This document shows positions 56,602 to 64,000 of a stretch of 64,000 bases of DNA, one piece after another. Location of the stretch: assembly GCF_000715075.1 (NCBI RefSeq), contig NC_134102.1, positions 44,959,348 through 45,023,347 on the forward strand, read 5' to 3'. Every line of letters starts with the position of its first letter. Position 1 is the first letter of the stretch. Below the pieces are notes generated by a model. The model saw nothing but the letters and a program-made list of their open reading frames with translations, did not search any database and was not told where the DNA came from. The stretch is from Nicotiana tabacum. Taxonomy: Eukaryota; Streptophyta; Magnoliopsida; Solanales; Solanaceae. The translations under genes were made by a program, and so were the position numbers.

Positions 56602-57797
56602 CCTCAATCCTTGTGATGAAATTGCTCCAAGAATCGCCTCAATCATTGTGATGAAAATTGCTCCAAGAATCGCCTCAATCCGAGCTCCATAGCTCCCAAA
56701 ATATAAAAATGTCTGAAACATTCGAAATAGAGTACTATATACACTGCCCAGACGCCCTCTTTCGCAAACGCGGGAAAACTATCGCGTTCGCGAAGAATAA
56801 AACTCACACTGCCATAAAAGACTTTACGCATTCGTGATGCACCCAACACGAACGCGATGAACACTGCTGCCAAAGCTTCACGAACTCGACTAACCTTACG
56901 CGATCGCATAGAAGAACGCTTAAATTCCCAACTGCCAACCTCAATACTATGCGAACGCAATCCTCCATAAGTGAACGCGAAGAGGACTTACCCCAACTCT
57001 ACGCGAATGCGGGACATACTTCGTGATCGCGAAGAACAATTTATTGCTTCCATCAAAATACACTACGCGTTCGCAATACTTGCCACGTGAACGCGATGAA
57101 GGACTGAGATACCAGAAACCAACAAGACACAGCAGTATAAACGTGAAGAAAAATGATCTGAAATCAATCGGAAACACGGCCGAGCCCCTCGGGACCACGT
57201 CCAAACATACCAACAAGTCCCCTAACATAACACGGACCTATTCGAGGACTCAAAACATACATAACAATATCAAAATGACGAATCACACCTCAATACAAAA
57301 TCAGTGAACTTTGAAACTTCGCGCTTCCACAACCGATGCTGAAACCTATCAAATCACGTCCGATTGACTTTAAATTTTGCACATAAGTCACATTTAACAT
57401 TACGGACCTGCTCCAACTTTCGGAATCGTAATCCGACCCCGATATCAAAAAGTCCACTCCCGGTCAAACTTTTCAAAATTTCAATTTTCGCCATTTCGAG
57501 TCAAATTCAACCACGGACCTCCAAATCACAATCCGGACGCGCTCCTAAGTCCAAAATCACCCAACGGAGTTAACGGAACCATCAAAATTCCAATTCGAGG
57601 TCAAATGCTAAAAAGTCAAACTTGATCAACTCTTTCAAATTTAAAGCTCCCTAGTTGAGAATCATTCTTCCAAATCAGTCCCGAATAATCTGAAAACTAA
57701 AATCGAGGATTCACACAAATCAAAATACATCATACAGAGCTACTCATGCCCGTAAACTACCGAGCGAAGTGCAAAAATGACGGGTTGGGTCGTTACA
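56602..57797 (-). repeat. LTR-E in arm 2
   Basis: Inverted copy of 53462-54620, ending GGGTTGGGTCGTTACA. The segment GATTGAGGCGATTCTTGGAG (minus strand) occurs twice at the inner edge (about 56604-56680), a tandem duplication absent from arm 1. Confidence 0.87.
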
Positions 57798-59307
57798 ACT
57801 AAATATTCACACGAGTCTAAAAATATCATATGAACTCACTCGCATGATCAAAACACCTAAATAACATCTGGAACCATGAATCGGACATCAAAACACATGA
57901 AATATGACAATGAACTCAAGAATCACTAGAATCACAACCAAGCATCCGATTCTTATCAAACCAACTCAGAATGACACCAAATTTTGTAAACATTTTGCAA
58001 AAGACAAAACATACCTATTACAAGTCCCAAAATAAAAATTCGAACCCGATAGCCATAAAGTCAACCTACGGTCCAACTTAAGAAATTTCTAAACTTTTAA
58101 ATTGCCAACTTTCAGCAAATCAAGCCAAATCAACTTAGGAACCTCTGAATTCAATTCCGGACATACGCCTAAATCCAAAATCACTATACGAACTTGTTGG
58201 AGCTATCAAAACCAGGTGCAGATCTTCCCTATAAATTGGGATTCACGGAACCCATGATCTTCACAGTAAGTTAGGTATTCCATCTACATAATTCACAGAA
58301 ATAGTCTAATATTATCTTTTGGCGTCCATGATCTAAAAAGCTAAGTGATTCACTGGTTAGATGGATGATTTATTTTCCCAAGGACGAGGGATCGATACCC
58401 TTTGGACTTCCTTCTCCTACAGTTTTCATTTTGCTTTTTTCTTTCTTTCATTTGTTTTCCAACTCACATGCTACTCACTACTCCCTTATTTTTCTTTTCT
58501 AGCTTTTTCCTAATTTTTATTATTCTCCTTAATCCCAATTTATGCCAATCCCAATCCTAATTGCTATCTTTGAAGTAATTTTCTCTTTACCCTTTTTGAT
58601 TCTTAGTTTTTAATTGCTTTTACCTGGAAGAATTTTGAACTGTTACAAATTTTCTTAAGGAATACTTTAGTTGTGGTTTGCAAATTATTGACTGAACATT
58701 AAATTACACAATGACTTGCTTAAATATTTTTGTTTCAATCAAATTATTGAACTTTCGTCTATAATGTTTTATTACAACATATAGTTTATTTTGGAAAGTA
58801 ATTTACATATAAAGAACTAGTCATATCATTTTATTTTACGGTATTAAATTGTCATTACTATTTTATTTTCCCTCTCTGTTATGAATTTTGATGGGAAGAA
58901 CTGAATGGTTTAAGAAGTATATAGGTTATCTCTTTAGATATTATTTTAAAGTTGATAATAAGTCATAAAACACTAAATATTCTCACATCAATTGATATTA
59001 TTGACCTAAAAAATGACACTATTTGGAAGTACCAAATTTACATTAAAGTCTGTAGTGCATCTCAAAATCCTGGATCCGTCTCTGATCAAAATATTATTGC
59101 AGGATCGTTTTTACAAAAGTCAAACCTCAGTCAACATTACCAACTCAAGCTTCTAAACCAAGAACTAATGGATCCAAATCATTCCAAAACCTCCCCGAAA
59201 TGAACCCTACCATCCCTGCAAGTTATAAAATAACAAATACACATATGAAAAACTTCAAAAGGGAAAACGGGACTCAAATACACAAAATGACTGGTCGGGT
59301 CATTACA
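57798..59307 (-). repeat. LTR-D in arm 2 with hAT-like insert
   Basis: Inverted counterpart of 52046-53461, and more complete: it reaches the LTR start (GGTCGGGTCATTACA, 59293-59307). The hAT-like element lies at 58213-59084. Confidence 0.8.
58213..59084. mobile_element. hAT-like element, arm 2 copy (872 bp)
   Basis: CAGGTGCAGATC ... GGATCCGTCTCTG, flanked by ATCAAAAC (58205-58212) and ATCAAAAT (59085-59092). It mirrors 52182-53059. The shared position in LTR-D shows a single insertion before duplication of the region. Confidence 0.75.
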
Positions 59308-59849
59308 CTTTTTCTGACAAAAACTTTACTAGTGCTAAAGTAACTTCAATATGTGGCAAAAACGTACATTAGCTACGAAATTCTATTGTAGCAATAAATT
59401 TATAGCTAGTTGGATAATTATTGCCAGGATAATTAGCAAATATAGAAAAAAATAAGGAATTAACTTTACCAGTTTAATTTTACAGTTCATAAATATTATG
59501 AACTTATAAAGAACCAAGAAATTTTAATTTTTATGATTAGTGTTAGGCATTAGCCATGATTTCATATATATAGCTGAGAATTCATATCTATATATGCATA
59601 ATGTTATCGTGCAACAACTTTGTTCCAATTCAAAGTGCAATAGCCAATAGAATTCTTTGGATCGATTCAAGAAAAGAAAAAGGTAAAAGGAATATACCTC
59701 CATAGACAATAGTAGCTAAAAAGGACAAATCGACTAGAAAGGATAGTATTTTTGCTTTAGATTGGAAAACTGAAAAATAAGGCTCAATGTGGATGTGCAA
59801 ATGATATTTTTCTTGTCCTTTTTAATTTGCCACAATGAAATAGTATTAG
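59308..59849 (-). other. Unclassified fragment in arm 2
   Basis: Inverted counterpart of 51585-52045, longer by the stretch GTAGCTAATGTACG...GTCAGAAAAAG next to LTR-D, which is lost in arm 1. No gene recognised. Confidence 0.5.
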
Positions 59850-60502
59850 TATCACGACCCAAAATGTATCTAGTCATGATGACAACTAATCCCAGCACTA
59901 GATAAGTCAAACACAAAATAAGGTAACTTAAGTGAAGGATCAATAACAACAAGAATGAAAATAACTAAAATCTATACGACATCCTAAGGACTGGTTGTAC
60001 AAGTCATGAGCCGCTATGATATAGATTTACAAAACTGATATGAAGAATAAACACAATATCTGTTTGAAATTTACATAAAAAAAATTAAAATATTAAACTA
60101 CCATGAATAAGAGGTACCTTGAATCTGGAGCGGTAGTACGTCGCCAATGGAAGACTTCGTCTTCCACAGCTTCACAGCTCTAAGATATGCACGCAAGGTG
60201 CAGAAATGTTGTATGAGTACAACCGACCACATGTACTTAGTAAGTATCTTGACTAACCTCGGTAAAATAGTGATGAAGTTTTAAGTTTAAAGATACTCAC
60301 TTATTATTTTACCTGTGCAGATGATTAGAAGAAAGAGCAAATAGAGACATGAAAAATCACGTAATAAATGAAACAAGAATATAAATGATAGAGTGCCCCA
60401 GAATAACATCACTTCTTCAGTCACACAACACAATACGGTAACAGAAATCGACATCCAAGAATAACGATAATACATCTTCTCCGTTGCAGCGCGCATCCCG
60501 AT

Positions 60503-60560
<58 letters not shown>

Positions 60561-62876
60561 CCATTGAAGTGTGCAACTCGATCCCATATATAATATCAAT
60601 ACCGTTGCAGCGTGCAACCCCATCCCATATATAATAATAATAACATCGCGGCGTGCAATTCGATCCCATATATAATATCAGTATCGTTGCAGCGTGCAAC
60701 CCAATTCCATATATATTAAGATCATATGAAACTAAAATAACAACCAACCACAGAAAAGTTCACAACATAACACCAAGAAAACGAACACGCGGTATTCAAC
60801 TAGGAAATACAAACTCAAACAAAGTACAATGGGTAGCCCAGTATCCAAGAGCTAGTCTCCCATATAGAAAGACAAGACTTTCAAAAAGCATAAACACACA
60901 ACCAACTTAAAAGTCACCTAATACAGCTACACAAAGAGGAGTAGGACATGAAACGAGTAAAGATTTTTGGCAAGTAAAAACAAGTATCAAATAAAGGTAT
61001 TTAATAAGTAAAATCATGTAACAAATAAGGTATGTAGTAAGTAAAAGTATCTAGTACGTGAAGGCATGTAACAGGTCAAGGCGTCTAATAAATAAATCAC
61101 ATAACAAATAGACGCATATAACATGTAAGGGCTAATAACAAGTAAATGCATGAATTCGGGAGGATATGTAATAGAAGTAAATCAAGTAGAAACGTAAGAG
61201 TAACAGTAACAAACAAGGTAGGAACATGGATATTGTAATGCATATAGTAGAACAGACCAAATAGGAAGCACATAGGTAACTACATAAGGAACACAAGCGT
61301 GAAAGTAACATACAAAACATCAAAAATTAATAGAATCTAAAGTAGAGAGCATGTAAGTGTTTAACGTTCGAGAAATCATAATGAAAATCCAACTTCCATT
61401 CCATTTACACAAAAATAACCAACCGGCCAATCATATTTCAAATCGCACGAGAATACTCATCGTGTTGACTTCATATCAATCAACACGGAAATAACCCTCG
61501 TTCCAAACATATCCCTAAGGCCCCAGTCATCATCTCTTATTACAGATAAGGAAGCTCAAGTAGCATGGCAATAACAGTTATAGATGGGTATTCATGATGC
61601 TACGGTCAAATTAAGTATGTAAGCAGTCTCAAAGACAATACATTAAATCCTTTTAAGATACCATACGTTCTAACTTGATTTCTAACACAGATAATTAAGT
61701 TTATTAGTCATAGAATTAAATAAAGCAAAAGTCAAGGAATCACCAAGTTCCACAGGGCACAAACTAGCATATAATTCCCCCTCTCGAGCATGAAAACTCT
61801 GGTACATACAAATAAGATTGTCACCCCGTATATGCATCACTCCCGCATGTAACAAAAAATATCATTTAGTAGGGAAAACTCTCTCAACAAAATTAGGCAA
61901 GACACTTACCTCAAACAAGCAAAACCAATAAGCTAAAAATGCCTTCTCGCACAAATTGACCTCTGAACGGCTCGAATCTAGCAAAAAACAACTCACTAAC
62001 ATCAAATAATTCCATAAAAATCAAACCCAAACGATAAAGTTTGAATCTTTAATCAAATACTTAGTCAACCAAAAAGTCAACTTGGACCCGCATCTCGGAA
62101 CCCTACAAAACTCACAAATTATGATAATTCGTTCGAATACAAGTCCAACCATACAAGTTTCATCCTAATACGACTCTGAATCAATGTTCAAAACCCAATT
62201 ATTCACTTTAAAAATATTTTGCCAAAACCCCAACATGCATTTTCTTATTTTCCAAGCCAAAACCCTCTTTTCTTCATTAAGATTTCTTGATTTAGAGCCA
62301 AAATCAATGATATAGATTCATGTTATAATTATAAATACAAGTTAGGTTTACTTACACCAATGAAGTAGATGAAAACTCCCTAAAAGTTGCCTCTTCCAGA
62401 GCTCCAAAACCTTGTGAGAAAAAGTGATTAAATTTCGGAACAAGTAAAAAGAATATAGCAGCTATCTCAGCTCGAATAAGATCCTAGATAATACTGAAAC
62501 TCACATTTGATAAGCCCAACATTATTCTGGTGAGATTACACCCAAGATAGCCTTTTGAATAACTAAATTTGGTCTTAAGATGAGGGAGATATGATGTTTT
62601 GATATTTTAAAGGAAGTCTGAAAATTTCAGGGACATAACTGGTATTTTCGTAATTATTGTACCAGAAAATCAGCAATCACAAAATCTTCATTTTGGCACC
62701 CAAAACTCATTCGGAACCTCTCGGATATAAATTATATCTGAATTTCAATCATAAAACATGCAGCGAACCTACTCGCGTACTCAAAACATCGAAAAGACCT
62801 CGTCTTAACCCGATATTAATGGTGGTCAAACTCCAAAATCCTTAACTTAACTAGTCTCTCAACCAACGATAAAAAA
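59850..62876 (-). repeat. LTR-B in arm 2 (uninterrupted)
   Basis: TATCACGACCCAAAATGTAT to CAACCAACGATAAAAAATAC. It preserves the empty site of element F: TTTACTTACACCAATGAAG at about 62347-62365 corresponds to LTR-B sequence with a single TAAGT. It carries the repeat array with GTTGCAGCGTGCAACCC words (60480-60715). Confidence 0.87.
60505..60556. repeat. (AT)n microsatellite
   Basis: About 26 uninterrupted AT dinucleotides within the LTR-B array. The arm 1 counterpart (about 50924-50933) has only about five, so the expansion happened after duplication. Confidence 0.92.
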
Positions 62877-63532
62877 TACACCCAAACCCATCGGGACCCC
62901 ATCCAATCATACCAACAAGTACAAATATATTATCCAAACTTATCCAAAGGCTCAAAACACCCACGGGAACATCACAACAAAGAAGCGAGACTCAAATCGA
63001 ATAGAATTTCTCTTAAGTTGTTAAATCTTTATTCCTTCAAAAGAGTGTTTGAGTCATACTTACACACTTCAAATTACTTCAAAACTTTGCACACAAGTTC
63101 AACTCAACTATATAGACCTATCCAAAGTCTCGAAAAATCAATTGGAGTCCAATAATATCAAAGTCAACTCTTGGTTAAACTTATGAACTCTTAAGTTCTT
63201 CAAATTGCTAACTTTTGATAAATAGTGTCAAATTCTTCTAGGAACCTCAAAAATAAAATTCGAACATACCCGTAAAAGTCCAAATTCAGCATACGAACCT
63301 ATCGGAACTAATAAAACCCGATTCAGAGTCTGTTTACCAAAAATTCAAACATTGGTCAACTTCTCCAACTTAAAGCTTCCAAATGGAGAGTCATTCTTCC
63401 AAATCAATCCCGAACTACTCAAAAACAAAAATCGACCTACACATAAGTCATAAAACATCATATAAAGTTACTCAAAGTCTCAAACAATCGAATGGAATGC
63501 TAAAGATCAAAATAATTAGTTGGGTCGTTACA
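62877..63532 (-). repeat. LTR-C fragment, second copy
   Basis: Begins at the LTR-B junction with CCCATCGGGACCCCATCC and ends TTGGGTCGTTACA. Directly repeated with 55752-56402 and starting at nearly the same LTR position. Confidence 0.8.
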
Positions 63533-63579
63533 TTTAGTAAGAAAGAAAAACTAAAAAATAATAAAAATGAAAAGCCAGG
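63533..63579. other. 47 bp spacer between LTR-C units, second copy
   Basis: Same sequence as 56403-56448 with a few changes (AAAAATAATAAAAATG against AAAAATAATTAAAATG), again between an LTR-C end and an LTR-C start. Confidence 0.7.
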
Positions 63580-64000
63580 TGTCACGACCCCAATTTCCCA
63601 CCTTAGCATGTCTTGATGTCACCTAGTCTCTAAAACTAGGTAAGCCAAACATTTAATAATAACTTAACAGGAATAACCAACTGAGATACGAAAATAAAAT
63701 AGAATAACTCATATTAACTTCCAAAATATAACCTCAACAACATATTCCCAAAACCAGTGGAATTGAGTCATAAGCTCTACAAAATATTCTAAAATGTCTA
63801 CTACACCACTGTCTGATAAAGAAAAAGATGGAATGAGAAGATAAGGGAAGGTGACTTCGAGGCCTGCAGACACCAAGCAAGTATACCTTGAAGTCTCCGG
63901 AAGGTAGCTAACAAGTCAATCACTAACGTCCAGCACGGGCAGACATACTTGGATTTGCACAAAACGATGTACAGAAGCATAGTATGAGTATACCACAATA
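63580..64000 (-). repeat. LTR-C start, continues beyond the window
   Basis: TGTCACGACCCCAATTTCCC through TAACCTCAACAACATATTCC and onwards. TACTTGGATTTGCACAAAACGATGTACAGAAGC near the end is a diverged form of the terminal block seen in other LTRs. Confidence 0.75.

Larger units (their letters stand above)
37280..62876. repeat. Large inverted duplication (arms about 6.0 and 6.3 kb)
   Basis: Arm 1 = 37280-37796 plus 49122-54620; arm 2 = 56602-62876, opposite strand; central spacer 54621-56601. Order in arm 1: LTR-B, unclassified piece, LTR-D with hAT-like insert, LTR-E; arm 2 has the same series inverted. In a 215 bp sample (51600-51815 against 59635-59850) I count about a dozen mismatches. Differences include element F in arm 1 only, a deletion of about 170 bp in arm 1, a 33-35 bp tandem duplication at the inner edge of arm 2, and an AT microsatellite expanded in arm 2. 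Confidence 0.92.

Noticed and set aside
37280..62876. The inverted arms as the two LTRs or terminal inverted repeats of one giant transposon
   Set aside because: LTRs are direct, not inverted. The arms contain truncated pieces of several elements and end inside LTRs without terminal motifs or a target duplication, so a segmental duplication explains them better.

Overview
The window is plant nuclear DNA built almost entirely of nested, mostly broken transposable elements. I found no gene that is clearly a host gene. Long Ty3/gypsy LTRs starting TGTAACGACCCGRCC or ending GGGTCATCACA/GGTCGTGACA, iMet-type primer sites (TGGTATCAGAGC), AT-rich spacers and CG-rich LTR modules such as TTCGCGATCGCGAAG point to a Solanaceae genome, most likely Nicotiana. 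That assignment rests on recognising repeat families, not on a search.

Layout. 1-4.4 kb: decayed plus-strand gypsy pol and its 3' LTR, whose start occurs twice. 4.4-6.4 kb: minus-strand Athila-like gag-protease relic with primer site and LTR. 6.4-10.3 kb: minus-strand gypsy gag with a 2.8 kb 5' LTR. 10.3-10.7 kb: hAT-type MITE. 10.7-27.3 kb: one non-autonomous Athila-like element (minus strand) with LTRs near 10.7-12.5 and 26.2-27.3 kb. Its left LTR holds an 895 bp Mutator-like element with a 9 bp target duplication, and its additional ORF (putative plant transposon protein) is split by a second element at 15.1-23.6 kb that has a 3.2 kb LTR and a 3.8 kb non-coding interior. 27.3-28.7 kb: a short low-repeat stretch and LTR scraps. 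28.7-30.9 kb: truncated CACTA transposon. 31.1-35.5 kb: plus-strand gypsy pol with its 3' LTR. 35.5-37.3 kb: retroelement fragments.

From 37.3 to 62.9 kb lies the most striking structure: a large inverted duplication. Arm 1 is 37,280-37,796 plus 49,122-54,620. Arm 2 is 56,602-62,876 on the opposite strand. Each arm carries the same series of fragments in the same order (LTR-B, an unclassified piece, LTR-D containing a hAT-like insert, LTR-E), so this is a segmental inverted duplication and not two independent insertions. A structurally complete 11.3 kb gypsy element (37,797-49,121, minus strand, TAAGT target duplication) interrupts arm 1 only, and arm 2 preserves the empty site. That element has gag/protease and RNase H/integrase relics, but its reverse transcriptase core is replaced by about 0.56 kb of non-coding DNA.

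Across at least five LTR families the same modules recur in the same order. In LTR sense these are a CG-rich palindromic block, then GAGCTC with a splice-donor-like GGGGTAAGT 45-60 bp later, then a minisatellite, which in several families is built on GGATCGGGTTGCACGCCGCA. The right end (55.75-56.6 and 62.88-64.0 kb) holds copies of another LTR joined head to tail through a 46-47 bp spacer, flanking arm 2 as direct repeats.
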